Assembly (NCBI RefSeq): GCF_048544455.1
Contig: NC_133534.1
Location: 30,332,217 to 30,396,216 of the forward strand
Reading direction: 5' to 3'
Length of the DNA stretch: 64,000 bases
Origin: Silene latifolia
Taxonomy: Eukaryota; Streptophyta; Magnoliopsida; Caryophyllales; Caryophyllaceae
A model generated the notes under the pieces. It was not told where the DNA came from. It did no database searches and saw only the letters and a program-made list of their open reading frames with translations. The translations under genes were made by a program, and so were the position numbers. This document shows, piece after piece, positions 1 through 11,015 of the stretch; the stretch's first letter is position 1, and every line of letters begins with the position of its first letter.

Positions 1-2242
1 AATATTAGATGGAACAGAAAAGCCACCAGGGTCAGCTAACTTATGTGGAGCAGTGTGAGTCAAATAGGAACGTGACTCCTCAGTTAGTGCGACAGATTGC
101 ACAGTATAAAGTGACTTCTTTTTAGACAACAGTTGCTTCATAAATTTCATGTAAGCAGGCACTTGATTAACTAGTTCTAAAAAGGGAATTGCACATTTAA
201 ACTACGAATAACATTTTCAAACTTGTTAAACGATACCTGTTCCTTTGTCGGCACCAATCTCTCTGGGTACGGGGCTGTAAGAAGCAACTTAGCCCTCTCC
301 TCTAGGTTTCTCATACCAACATCAGTGGACTTAGGCTGAAAATCCACTACATTGTCCTTATTGTAGCTAGAACCTTCTTCAGACCGTCTCAGGAATGAAC
401 CATTAACCGTCGTAGGGTCATACGTTGGAACCGGAACTGACCCATCAGCATTTGGATCTTGCCTCGACAATTTCGGAGTCGTCGTACCCCGAAATAAGTA
501 GTCCCACAAGTTATCTGGCATTGGAGGACTAAAAGGTTCACAATCAGCAACACCTTCAGTCGATCGACCATTTAAGTCAGTCGATCGACTGACTTCTGCA
601 GCACCAGAAGCTTCACTGTTACTCGAGCTGGTCGATTGACCAGGTATGTCAGTCGATCGACTAACGTACCTGCTGATCGTCTTTTTCTTGCTATTGTTCA
701 TTCCAGCCTTTTTCTTACTGGGTTCCGCCCCATCTTTTCTAGTAACATCTTCGACCATAGCGGGCCCATCAAGGTAGACCAACTCCTCAAAGTAATTGCA
801 TTTAGAGTCTCTTTTTGATCTGGCTGCGACGGTAAATGCCCCGGAGCTCTAGTTCCACTTTTGCTTGCCAATTGGGCAATTTGACTCTCCAACATTGTTG
901 TAGAAGTCTCTCTAGCTAGAGACTCCTTTTGTAGCAAACCTGACAAACTCTGAACCATGTTTTTCAATTCAGAAATATCAGAATCTTGAAATTGCTGCTG
1001 TTGAGGCACATAGGGAGGCTTTTGATACTGTTGCTGCTTATGAGGGGGCAGATAGTTTTGCTGCTGCTGCGGTCTCGGATTAAGAACATTCTGGTTATTC
1101 CACATCAAATTGGGGTGAACATTGGAGGGATCGGGATAAGTACCAGTCTGCCTAAAGTGTTGAAAGGCAGCACATGTTTCATTCGAACTGGTACAAAATT
1201 CCGAAACATGTCCCTCTCCTCCATATCTTTTGCATGTAAAGGGACCGTCTGAAACTGCAGTAACTTTATACATCCCACCTTTTTGGGATCCTCCAAAATC
1301 TAGCTTGTCAAATTTTGCAGTAAGAGCCTCTATTGCAGCTACAACAGGAGATTCAGCTGAACTTCTCTGATTTCCTCTAGAATTCCCATGCTCAGCTTTA
1401 TGGGTGGCCATATCTTCAATAATATTCCACCCCTTAGTTTCCCCAACATTCTCCTGGAATCTGCCATTAGCTGCAGCATCCAGGATAGCCCTCTGATCAT
1501 CATAAAGCCCATTATAGAATTGATTACACAGGCACCATTGTTCGAACCCATGGTGCGGAATAGATCGCACCAACCTCTTGAAACGGACCCATGCCTCATG
1601 AAAATCTTCATCAGGACCCTGTTTAAAGCTTGTGATCTGAGCTCTAATCGCATTGGTCTTCGATGCAGAGAAATATTTATTATAAAATGCTAGGGCCAGC
1701 GAATTCCAATCAGTAATACCATTGGCAGCTCGATCCAGATCTCGGTACCACTCCCTAGCAGCATCACGAAGCGAGAATATGAACATTGTCTCTTTTACCT
1801 GGTCCTGGGTCACACCTGCTGGTGGGGGTATAGAACAATAGTAGTCAATGAATATCTCCATATGTTTAGCTGCATCTTCATTTGCAGCTCCCCCAAATTG
1901 GTGTCTCTCAACCAAGTTAATTTAGGCCGGTTTCGGTTCGAATTTTCTATCCGTCCCAGCTGGCAACGCGAATCCCTTATAGAGATTCTCAGCTTTTGGC
2001 TCGGAGTGACTGGCTATACTTGCTTCTTCAGCCATATCTGGAGATGTAATGGTCTCAGCTGAAGAAGTATAAATAGGAGACAAAGGTGGATCCTCCTCAA
2101 ATAACTCGTTCTCGTAGTAACTGGACATAGTACTCAGCTCTTCCTCTGTCGGCAATACTCTAGATGATCGTCTCAACTCGCGCAAAGTCCTTTCGATCTC
2201 AGGATCTAACGGTCGTAATTCACCACGCTGTGACCTGCGCAT
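1..2242 (-). pseudogene. Athila-type gag and start of protease region, broken (element 1)
   Basis: Gag structural polyprotein of a Ty3/gypsy Athila-type retrotransposon, read leftward from the ATG at 2242, 105 bp inside the primer-binding site. The start reads MRRSQRG..LDPEIERTL, parallel to the start of the second Athila gag at 5759. The retrotransposon gag domain lies at about 1915-1400 (W, LALAFYNKYF, QITSFKQ, NGLYDDQR). A zinc knuckle follows near 1230, but its second Cys is Tyr (CKRYGGEGH..). A Q/P-rich linker and the LRS-box before the protease come next. Breaks: in-frame TAA at 1922-1924, a frame change near 780 and another near 180 in a T run. Beyond it the frame still encodes VNQVPAYMKFMKQLL, the gag-protease junction, up to the window edge. 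Protease and pol lie outside the window. Family call is firm; the gene is non-functional as read. Confidence 0.88.
557..663. repeat. Palindromic word cluster (GTCGATCGAC) inside gag, element 1
   Basis: Three copies of a near-perfect palindrome (AGTCGATCGACT, TCGATCGACC and a degenerate GTCGATTGAC) lie within 107 bp in the gag reading frame, where they encode repeated SRSTD/GRSTE/GQST residues. The same word is clustered in the LTR of this element. Confidence 0.85.
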
Positions 2243-2346
2243 AAGAAGAAACTACAAGTAGAATATGAGAATAGTTTAAGGAACAGATGTCCCTTAAACC
2301 AAGAAAAAGGACTAAAATAAGAACAACTACAAGTTAAACAGTTGCC

Positions 2347-2364
2347 TCCCCGGCAACGGCGCCA
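2347..2364 (-). other. Primer-binding site, tRNA-Asp (element 1)
   Basis: The minus strand reads TGGCGCCGTTGCCGGGGA, an 18-base match to the complement of the 3' end of plant tRNA-Asp (from memory). It lies 5 bp inside the LTR boundary, fixing the element as minus-strand and 2370-3899 as its 5' LTR. tRNA-Asp priming is typical of Athila-type elements. Confidence 0.92.
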
Positions 2365-2978
2365 AAATTTGATACCGTCGTTTAGTATCAAAAATAATAT
2401 TTATAACCTAAATACTACTAACAGAAGCTAGTGGCAGTCAGGGTCGTACCACAGAAAGGCGATGCAATTAATAGTTCTAATCTCAATCTAAAGTAACAGT
2501 TGTGAGGGGGTTTGATTTGAATAGTTCTATAACTAAAGGCAATAATATTAAAACTAAACTAAAGTAAATAAATGAGTGATTTAAAAAACTGGATGAAATC
2601 AAATATTAAAAGGATGCTAAGATGGTCGGTTCACTGTAGTTTCGACTGCAGTATCCTAAGTAAGTCCGAAATAATCACGTAATGCGGGAAAATAAGAAGT
2701 CCTCTCGGTCCATTCTTAACAGGTAGCATCTTTTGATCTAGCTACAGGTCCCTAATATCACTAGTACTGACTCTCGCCCTGAAAAGTGATTTAAAAGTCT
2801 AAATTAACTTATCTCTCGATCTTATTAATTTAGTCGTCTTAATTAAGTAGTCTATTTCCCTACCCTATCTTTCGATCTATCGGGTCGGTCAATTCCTAAG
2901 CATTCAACTAGTCGCGTGCACTCGATTCGTCAAATATAGCAATTAAATTAATTAAGACGGAGCTGATCTCACGTGAGC

Positions 2979-3013
2979 CGGTCGATCGACCAGGTAAGGC
3001 AGTCGATCGACCA
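2979..3013. repeat. Palindromic word pair in transcribed LTR part, element 1
   Basis: Two GTCGATCGAC-type palindromes (GGTCGATCGACC and AGTCGATCGACC) separated by about 10 bp, downstream of the predicted TATA box in the element's orientation. Confidence 0.85.
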
Positions 3014-3426
3014 TGACGCGACTCAGGTCTACGAAATCTACGCCGCCTACATTACAGGTCCCCTACATCTTAGCACGAAGGGTTTAGCTACTCATACTGG
3101 AAATAAAAACAGAAACAAAAATAACAAATAAAGCAAACGAATTCATAATTAAATTAACTAAATAAATAACTAACATGAAATGATAATTTGGCTTTGGGAA
3201 ATCTAAACTAGCAATTCTAAACTACGAAAAAATTAGGGCAACGAAATTGAACAAAGGAACAGAGAATACCGTAAAGAAGAATTGAAGAGTAAAGATCAAA
3301 CCCAATGCAAAAGAAAAATTTATTGACGGAAAATTAATCTAAACTAATGAAATAATCAAAAGTTCAACTTCTCTGTGTATTGAACCCTAATTAATTCTAT
3401 CCCCCTAGCAGTAGGAAGGAGTTACG

Positions 3427-3433
3427 TTATATA
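3427..3433 (-). promoter_or_regulatory. TATA box of element 1 LTR
   Basis: TATATAA on the minus strand in the LTR, about 85 bp downstream (element sense) of the palindromic cluster at 3518-3622. Role inferred from position and sequence. Confidence 0.55.
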
Positions 3434-3517
3434 GAAGTGTCACATAACTTTTATTCCCAAAACCTAATTACAATGGGCTTCGGAATTCTAATTTTATCTT
3501 GCGCGTCAGATCGTGGG

Positions 3518-3622
3518 GTGGTCGATCAACCACTGAGACCAGTCGATCGACTGCTCCTCTTTCTGCGCATTTCAAGATTCGACAGTCTATAGACCATGTA
3601 GGTCAGTCTATAGACCACTGTA
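3518..3622. repeat. Palindromic word cluster upstream of TATA, element 1 LTR
   Basis: Two GTCGATCGAC-type words (one degenerate, GTCGATCAAC) followed by two copies of a second palindrome, AGTCTATAGACC. The cluster is in the U3-like part of the LTR. It is a candidate cis-regulatory array; function is inference. Confidence 0.75.
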
Positions 3623-4254
3623 GGTGGTAATCCGCTTCTAATTTCTCCATAAATCTATTTCCAGGCCTTGAAATGCGCGCCAAGTTCATTTCTTGAGTAA
3701 ATACTTCATGTCAAATAATATGCCAAGTACTCGGGGACGGATTCGGCTCGATTTCTGCTAGATTCTTCACATTTCTGCAATATTACACAAAAACACGAAA
3801 GTAGACGGAAATAGGGAAAATAATAGCATAAACTACACAAATGAGCTCTGAAATGCGTGTAAAATATGGTGTAAAACATCATATTTAGGACACGCATCAA
3901 GTTCAATGATGATGTGACCAATATTTGAGCATATTTAGTCGTCGAATTAGCCTCGTTCCTATGCTTTTTAGTGCATAATTGGGTCATTTACTATCTTTAG
4001 TCCTTTGTTTTGCATATTATTTGAGGTTTTGTTTCCTTGGTAGGAGATGAGTGCAAACCATGCATTTTCATGGCAAAATGGAGCTAAATTGATTGAATCT
4101 AATGACCAAGCATCAAAGTGAAGACAAGACTAGAAGGCCTATGTAAATAATGTAGTAGATGGGCAATGATGAAGAAGATCCTTGCATCTTCGACAAGATC
4201 CTTGAGGATTGTTGGAAGAAGAAAAGAAGAAAAGAGGAAGAAGCTTGCTGGACT

Positions 4255-4360
4255 ACAATCCGCCCGTCGCAGTCTAAGGACGCTCGTCGAAGACCTCCAC
4301 AATCCGAGCATCCCACCACCCTGTCCGCTCGTCCTGCACCACCACAATCCGCTCGTCCCG
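4255..4360. repeat. GACGCTCGTC-type word cluster upstream of TATA, element 2 LTR
   Basis: Repeated AATCCGCTCGTC, GGACGCTCGTC and AATCCGAGCATCC words, i.e. the core GACG-CT-CGTC in both orientations. Equivalent clusters lie in the 3' LTR (13470-13590), in element 3 (52884-53060) and inside element 2 (8889-9282). Confidence 0.8.
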
Positions 4361-4529
4361 ACCCCTTGGCTTCTCGGATTTCTGCCCAGTACAACACGTC
4401 TCTTCCTTGTTCCACTCGAGATGCGCATATTCCTTCTTCCTTCGAGAGGAGCATTTCCTCAAGTTTTCTTAAGGGTCTTAATCGTCATTTAAGCCCTAAG
4501 TAACCCTAATTTATGTACCTAATCCTCAC

Positions 4530-4537
4530 TATAAATA
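4530..4537 (+). promoter_or_regulatory. TATA box of element 2 LTR
   Basis: TATAAATA in the context TCACTATAAATACCC, conserved in the 3' LTR (about 13774) and the element 3 LTR (about 53184). It is the best match to a plant TATA box in the LTR. Confidence 0.7.
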
Positions 4538-5623
4538 CCCCATTGTACTAATTAGATTAGGACCAATCCTTAATATTATTTATATCCTTCTTATGCAATC
4601 TTAATCTCATCTTAATTTTGTAATCAACCTTTAATTAAGCATTAATACAAATATCATTTCCTTAATTTCTCTATTGTTCATCATTTATTTTGGGTAATTG
4701 AAGATTATTTGGGTATTAATGGGAGATTGACAACCTTCCATCAATCATCAAGTACTTCTATTTTTCTTTGCTTATTATTTTGGAATCATCATTAGGTATA
4801 ATTCTCTTAACCCTTATTTTAATTATTGTTAATCATTAACATTCATTCATCATGTTTTGCTTTGTTAATATGTTTGACAACCTTGTTAGCATGTTAAACT
4901 TGATAATGAGTGAGTAGTTTCCTTAGCTAGGGTTAATGGGGAATTAGGGGAAACCAACATGGGGGATGATTCATGTTTAATCTAATATGTTCACATAATT
5001 TATTTGCTTGCTTGGTGTGGTCTCAACTTATGCACATGTTATGTTTGATGAAATGCGAGCCTATGAATCCTTGCGCTTTTTACCCATCACTTACCTTTTC
5101 AATGAGACTTGTAAGACATAAACCAACTCGAGTCTCATCAGACCATGCATATAGTTGAGTAAGGAGGATTAAGTCGACATGTAGGTGTTGTACAATCTAA
5201 TCGATTCGGCTCCGGGACCCAAACCTTCCTAGGATTGTAAGATATAAACCAACTCGATCCTATCACAATAATAATTGCTTGCTTATAATTTGAGAATATG
5301 TTTGTATGATCAATTCCCATGAATCCCCTATGAACGCATGACACCCTAGTGCTTTTAATCAATTGTTTACATCTCATTTCGATCATCTTGCTTGTTTATT
5401 TACATTGTTATTTAGTCTAGTGATCTTCTTATCTCAACCCAAATTGTGACACCCTTAGCCACCACTACTTGCAATCGAAAATCCTACATCAATACCCGTC
5501 CCTTGGGATCCGACCTTTACTTACCTCTTTACTAATAGTAGAGTAGTTTGTGAAGTTATAAATATTGTTTTGGTCTAGGTGCTCCTAACGACAAGTAACC
5601 GAAAACGATAGTCCGACCAAAAA

Positions 5624-5641
5624 TGGCGCCATTGCCGGGGA
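5624..5641 (+). other. Primer-binding site, tRNA-Asp type (element 2)
   Basis: TGGCGCCATTGCCGGGGA, one mismatch (A for G) from the tRNA-Asp complement in element 1, 4 bp after the LTR end. Confidence 0.88.
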
Positions 5642-5758
5642 CGGTGTTAAATTGATTTGATTTTCTTTGATTGTTCTTAGTTGTGTCTTTATTTGCCTTG
5701 GGGAAGTAAAACTCTTCAAGGTTCGTTCTAATTGTTTTCAAGTTGTTTGATATTTTGC

Positions 5759-7588
5759 ATGTCTAGAAGATCACAAGGTAACTTGTTACCCATTGATCAC
5801 GAAATTGAAAGAACTTTGACAACCAATAGAAGACTTGCTAGAAATACTTTGAGAGGTATTGGTTAGATTGTGGATATTCAACCAAACAATATTAAGTTCA
5901 TCAACCCATTTGCAAGAGAAGGAGAGGAGATCCCAACACAAAACCCACCACAAAATCAACCCACAATGCCTAAATTTTCATCACATTCTATACTAACCGA
6001 GGAGAACCTACCCAATGGTACTCCCACACCACAACACTTGACCGGTAATTTCATTGCAAAATCCGCATTTATCCAATTAGTCGAAAGAAGTCAATTTGGG
6101 GGGATGCCTAGTGAAGACCCTCATTCTCATATGGTGACTTTTTGTAACTATTGTAATGCAATTTCACAAACCGGAGTTACTCATGACCAAATTCGATGGG
6201 TCTTATTTCCTTTTTCTTTGATTGGTACCGCGAAACAATTGTTAAAGAGCCTTGATAAGGCTACTCTTGGTATTGACTCTTGGAAGAAATTGGCTCTTGC
6301 TTTCTACAAAAAGTACTACCCTCCGGAAAAGACTAACATGCTAAGTGCCCAAATCACGGGGTTTAAACAAAGGGACGAAGAATCTTTGTATGAAGCTTGG
6401 GAGCGATTCAAAGGAATTTGTCTCTCATGTCCTCATCATGGACTTAGCGAGGGGTTCTTGGTACAACAATTTTGGAATGGTCTTTATGAAGACTCCCGAA
6501 ACATTCTCAACATAGGATCAAATATTATGTTCACCGAAGTTGACGATAATCAAACATGGAACAAGATTGAGGAAATGGCGGTCCATAACTCACAATATAG
6601 TAGACCTCGGAAGGCTACTAGAGGAGGAAAGCATGAAGTGGACTCCATTACTCAATTGGGTGCTCAATTTAGTGCTCATATTAATACCATTAATTTGAAG
6701 TTTGAGAAGGCTATGGCTAAACTTGAAGAAGCCTCCAAATCACCTAAGCAACATGTTAATGCCATGGTGGCATCTTCATCAATTCCAAGTGGAATATGTG
6801 AGAATTGTGGAACTTTGGGACATGACCAAAGTGAATGTAGGGGAACAAGTGAGCAAGTGAATGCTTTTCAAGCATACAAGAGTGGTACCCCTTATTCCAA
6901 CTATTAAAATGAAAACACCAAATTCCATCCAAATATCTCGTACAAAAGCCAAAATGTTCAAAACCCTCAACCAGCATACACCCCACCTTCAATGAGAAAC
7001 CAAAATCAAAGACCCTTTTACAACCAAAACCAAGGTTTCCAAAATCAAACTCCATACACTCAATCAAATGACCAAGGTTTTGATGTTCAAAAAGAGGTCC
7101 TCCAAATGCAAAAGAACCAACAAGAGTTTTTCACTCAAATGCAAAAGGATAGCCAAGCAAAAGACATCACCATTAACAACATACTAGCTCACACAAAGAT
7201 GTTGGAGACTCAAATATCTCAATTAGCATCTTCAAGTTCACAAAGACAAAAGGGGCAATTACCAACTCAAGCTAATCCCCCAAGACAAGAATCGGTGAGT
7301 GCCATCCATTTCAGGAGTGGTACAAGGTATGAAGGGCCGACGAAGCCCGTTGATGAAGATGTTGTGAATGCTAGTGACAAGGAAAGAGTTGTTGAAAACT
7401 CTAAAGAAGAAGAACCCACCATTCAAGAAGTTTCAAAGAAGGATGAAGAGAAGGCCAAAGAAAAGGAGCCTGTTGTGATTATACTTCCATTCCCAAGTCG
7501 TCAAGCTAAGCCTAAGTTTGATGACCAACTTGGAAAATTCATGGAGATTGTGAAGAATTTAGAAGTCTCAATTCCATTACGGAATTAA
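5759..7588 (+). pseudogene. Athila-type gag, element 2
   Basis: Gag polyprotein of a Ty3/gypsy element. The frame begins at ATG 5759 (MSRRSQGN..DHEIERTL, like element 1), is cut by an in-frame TAG near 5864, and then reads open to 6907. Gag core lies at about 6080-6580: VERSQFGG, LALAFYKKYYP, QITGFKQRDEES, FWNGLYEDSR. An intact CCHC zinc knuckle, CENCGTLGHDQSEC, is at about 6799-6840. A TAA at 6905 (CAA to TAA is the likely change) is followed in the same frame by the Q/N-rich linker to 7588, containing the conserved HFRSGTRYEGP box before the protease. A one-base frame change near 7580 separates it from the protease. Family certain; not translatable in full. Confidence 0.88.
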
Positions 7589-7589
7589 T

Positions 7590-8293
7590 CAATCATCTTC
7601 CGGCCTACGCGAAGTATATGAAAGATATCCTTACAAAGAAGAAATCAATCCGGAAGCTTGAGACTATTGCTTTTACTAAAGTAAGTAGTGCTATTCGTCA
7701 AGGAAGTTCACCTCCAAAGCTCAAGGATCTGAGAAGTTTCTCCATTCCATGCACTATTGGTGACACTACAATCAACAAAGCTGTATGTGACCTTGGGGCA
7801 AGTTTAAGTGTTATGCCATATTCGGTAAGCAAGAGGCTAGGAATGGGAGAACTCAAATGTACTAACATCACGCTTCAAATGGCGGATAGATCAACAAAGA
7901 CACCTTTAGGGGGTATGGGAAGATGTTCCCGTAAAAATTGGCAAATTCTTCATCCCGGTGGATTTTGTTATTGTCGACATAGAAGAAGACACCAACATTC
8001 CTATTATTTTAGGAAGACCTTTCTTGTACACCGCGGGATCGGTGATCGATGTAAAACATGGAGAGCTCACCCTTGAAGTGGGAGATGAAACCATCACTTT
8101 CAATCTTGACAAGACTATGAGATCTCCACGATTGCATGAGCCATGTTTTATGGTTGATCATGATAGCCAGAAAGATGATAGGAAGAAGTTGGAATTTCAA
8201 TGGAAAAAGAAAGTGGATGATGCTCCATCAAAAGAGCAAGGAAATTGCAATATTGAGAGCTTGAAAAGCTCACCCATGACAAGTGAAGAATAA
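7590..8293 (+). pseudogene. Athila-type aspartic protease region, element 2
   Basis: Retroviral-type aspartic protease that would process gag. After NHLPAYAKYMKD and the stretch before FSIPCTIG comes the active-site motif DLGASLSVMP (about 7790-7820). The flap side and second half are in another frame: a frame change near 7910 leads to VDFVIVDIEED and the conserved ILGRPFL motif (about 8007-8028), then a charged tail ending at 8293. Reverse transcriptase should follow but does not: nothing resembling the YVDD-box, RNase H or integrase is found to 9566. Confidence 0.8.
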
Positions 8294-9566
8294 GGCCTCA
8301 TTGGCCAAGAAAAGAAAGAAGGAGAGTTGTCTTCATCAACTCAAGACATTTTTAGTGATCAAGTGGACGAAGTATGCGGTCTTTGGGATGATGAGTTTGA
8401 AGGGATATTCAATCCCTATATTGGTAATGTTATGGCCCAAGACCATCATGGAGACTAACAAATGCAAAGGTCTATTGAAGATCTTTATCATGACAATGAA
8501 CAAGCTTTCGACTACTTCTTCAAGGTGTTGAGTAACATCAACAACACCTTGAACATGCCCCCTTGACATCTCATTATTGGATTAGAGTTTGGTGGAGTCC
8601 TCCCTAAACCACCATTTGTAAATATTCTAACTCCCTAACTTGCATTTCAATTATTGTATTGCATTTTTGTCATTTTTGGATTTACATTTTTATGCCTTGA
8701 TCAAGATTTTCATCATTTTGAGAGAAGTGAGGGAGTGACTTATGAGTTTATTGATGTGTAGTGTTTTGCCTTAGTGTGGGGATAGCAATTGCCTAGGCTA
8801 TTCATGCCTTTGTAGTGCCCCTACAATGAAGAACACAAGAATTGAAGAATGAAATGACACGGGTTATGAAACACCCACGGATGGACCTGAATCCGTGTGG
8901 TCGAGGAAGAATCCGAGCGTTCCGAGGGATAATCGGCTTGTCTTGAAAGAAACCGAGCGTCCAAGGCATAAGACGCTCGTCTTGTGAAGCTGTAGAAAAT
9001 ATTTTTGGATCTGACTGTGAATCCGAGCGTCCCAGCAAGGAATCCGCTAGTCTCACCCAGGACGGTCATCCAAGAGGAAAGACGCTCGTCTTTTTACTGC
9101 TAAAATTTGGGATTTTTCACTAGAAAGGAATCAGAGCATCCTAAGCCAAAGACGCTCGTCTCAGCTCAGGAATCCGCTCGTCTTTCCTGCAATCCGCTCG
9201 TCCCATGGCGTATTTTTCTGAACCCAGAAATTGAAGAATCCGAGCGTCCCGATACTGAAACCGCTCGTCTCCCCCTGCCATCCAAAAACCAACGGGTCTT
9301 TTAAACCATCCTTCCAACTCATTTTCATTATTTCAAACACAAACACTACCCAAAACCCCAAAACCCTCATCCTCTCCATCAACAAAAATCAAATTTCTCA
9401 GCCAAAACCAACCAAATCAAATCCAAAATTCCTCAAAATCAAAATTAAATCACTCCTTTTGCAACAACAAGTTATTCAAACACCAAAATCTTCAAGTTTT
9501 GAGTCGATTTTTAGGATACAAGGCAACCTTCATCTATCCTAAATCGATTTGGGCATTACTAAGGAA
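8294..9566 (+). other. Pol-less spacer between protease and ORF1, element 2
   Basis: No coding sequence recognised. It includes a polypurine-like GTGTGGGGATAG near 8776, the GACGCTCGTC-type cluster (8889-9282), a TTTTAAACC word (9299-9307) and a CA-rich, C/A-biased leader (9310-9540) with AAAACCC repeats before ATG 9567. This resembles an internal promoter and 5' leader for the downstream ORF1; that role is inference. Confidence 0.6.
8889..9282. repeat. GACGCTCGTC / GACGAGCGTC word cluster, internal, element 2
   Basis: About a dozen copies of AATCCGAGCGTCC, AAGACGCTCGTC and AATCCGCTCGTC within 400 bp, in both orientations. They are the same words as in the LTR and lie upstream of the ORF1-like gene rather than the LTR promoter. 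Confidence 0.82.
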
Positions 9567-11015
9567 ATGAGTATGGCAAGAACAAAAGGTGGAAGCAAGG
9601 CACCCCAAAAGAAGACACTTTCTAAGAGGCAACAAGCTCTTCAAGCCAAATAAGCATCAAAGGCATTGGTTGTCCATAATACAAGGTTGGAGATTCAAGA
9701 ACAAAATCCTCCTATGAAAGCTACTACTTCTACTACTCCGGTCATTGAACAATTAGCCGATTATCCGGAGGTAATTTTCACTTCCGACTCCCATAGGAAG
9801 AAATTTATTCTCTTTGCTAAGAAAACCATCATGCCTACTAAGTTAATTTGTGAAGATGCATTATCAAAATTGGGTGTTCTTGAGCAAACTAAGACCTTTT
9901 TTGAGTCTATGGGGTTGAGTAAATTGTTTGCAATGCAAGAATTGACATACTCCTCCCTCACCATAGAGTTTTTGAGCTCTTTGAAAGTAACAAAGGTGGA
10001 GACCCGAACCATGATTGAGTTTTGTCTTGAAAATGTTGATAGATGCTTATCTTATGACGAAATGGGTAAGATATTTGGCCTTAGTGATAATGCGACTTTT
10101 ACAAAGAATCCTACCAAGTATGACCCCGCTCCTCTTTGAATGGGCATTTCCGGAAAGAAATTCGTATCTTATCATGATTGTCGTGCTCTCTTAGTCCATC
10201 ATCCAGACATTAGAGTATGGCATAAGGTCATTGGGAATACTTTGATAGCTAGGAAAGGCACAAATCATCTTACCAAACTTGATCTTTTTCTTCTTGAGTC
10301 GGCTTTGAACATTGGGAGAGAGTTTACCAAGCCATACAATGCTTTATGACTTTTAATTGATAGATGGCTTAATGTTGATTGTGGCAAAGAAGGCACGGCC
10401 TTTATTACCAATGGAGGAATAGTTACCTATTTGGCTAAGCACTTTAACTGGGATTTGCCCACCATGATTCTAAAGTTCAAATGGGTCAAGAACGACACTC
10501 TTGACAACAAATTTGGGTGGTTGACAAATGAAGCTAGATCCTTCACATTGCCTATCAAAATTTGCCGCTTGAATGTTCATAGACCGAATTACCTTCTCCC
10601 ACTCTCCGAAGAAGCCGAATACATCATTCAACACCAAGGGGAAGAAGTTGCCAAGCCCTCCTCCTCCATTATCACCCCACCTTATCCATTTGAATACCAC
10701 GAGTTCAACCCCAAAAATTCCAAGGCGGGAAACGATTACTTGACTCTATTGATGAGGGAAATGCATAAACAAGCTTATAATGATAGAATTGATGCTTATA
10801 AGGCACAATATCCGCCCCTCCTACATCTTGCTAGGCAAGGACTTCTCGATCCATCTTGTCCTTTGCCTATTTGGGTGGATAAGGAGGTATTCTTTCCTAG
10901 CACTTCTAGAGGTGGTAGACTGGGTGAAGAGGAGATAGTTGTTGATGAGAGTGATGAGCAAGAAGGTGAAGATGAAGAAGTTCAAGAAGAAGAGGAAAGG
11001 GAGGAAGAACAATAG
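9567..11015 (+). pseudogene. ATHILA ORF1-like gene, element 2
   Basis: One reading frame of 483 codons from ATG 9567 to TAG 11015, broken only by three in-frame stops (TAA 9651, TGA 10137, TGA 10347). The two TGA stops and probably the TAA fit C-to-T changes in CGA/CAA codons. The product resembles the extra ORF of Athila elements (ATHILA ORF-1 family, from memory): RKKFILFAKK.. and KTFFESMGLSKLF match the second copy at 18210 (FVALQKRK, RHIFETLGFMGLY). The C-terminus is highly acidic (E/D runs after SDEQEGEDEE). Its biochemical role is not established; in Athila it occupies the env-like position. No transmembrane segment is evident. Confidence 0.75.

Larger units (their letters stand above)
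2370..3899 (-). repeat. 5' LTR of Athila-type element 1
   Basis: About 1,530 bp. Read on the minus strand it begins TGATGCGTGTCC at 3899 and ends GACGGTATCA at 2370, the TG..CA ends next to the primer site. It holds a TATA box (3427-3433), two palindromic clusters (3518-3622 upstream and 2979-3013 downstream of TATA) and no coding sequence. The partner LTR is outside the window, so target duplication and age cannot be judged. Confidence 0.85.
3910..5619 (+). repeat. 5' LTR of element 2
   Basis: 1,710 bp from TGATGTGACC to CCGACCA, directly before the primer site. Homologous copies are the split 3' LTR (13144-14669 plus 29671-29873) and the LTR of element 3 (52551). It includes a GACGCTCGTC-type word cluster (4255-4360) and a TATA box (4530-4537). 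Open frames over 4099-4503 on both strands come from this repeat and are not genes. Confidence 0.88.

Noticed and set aside
4099-4503. Overlapping open frames of 60-115 codons on both strands in the LTR of element 2 (and 13332-13744, 52739-53154)
   Set aside because: They lie in the word-cluster part of the LTR, recur in every LTR copy, have no domain, and arise because the GACGCTCGTC-rich DNA has few stop codons.
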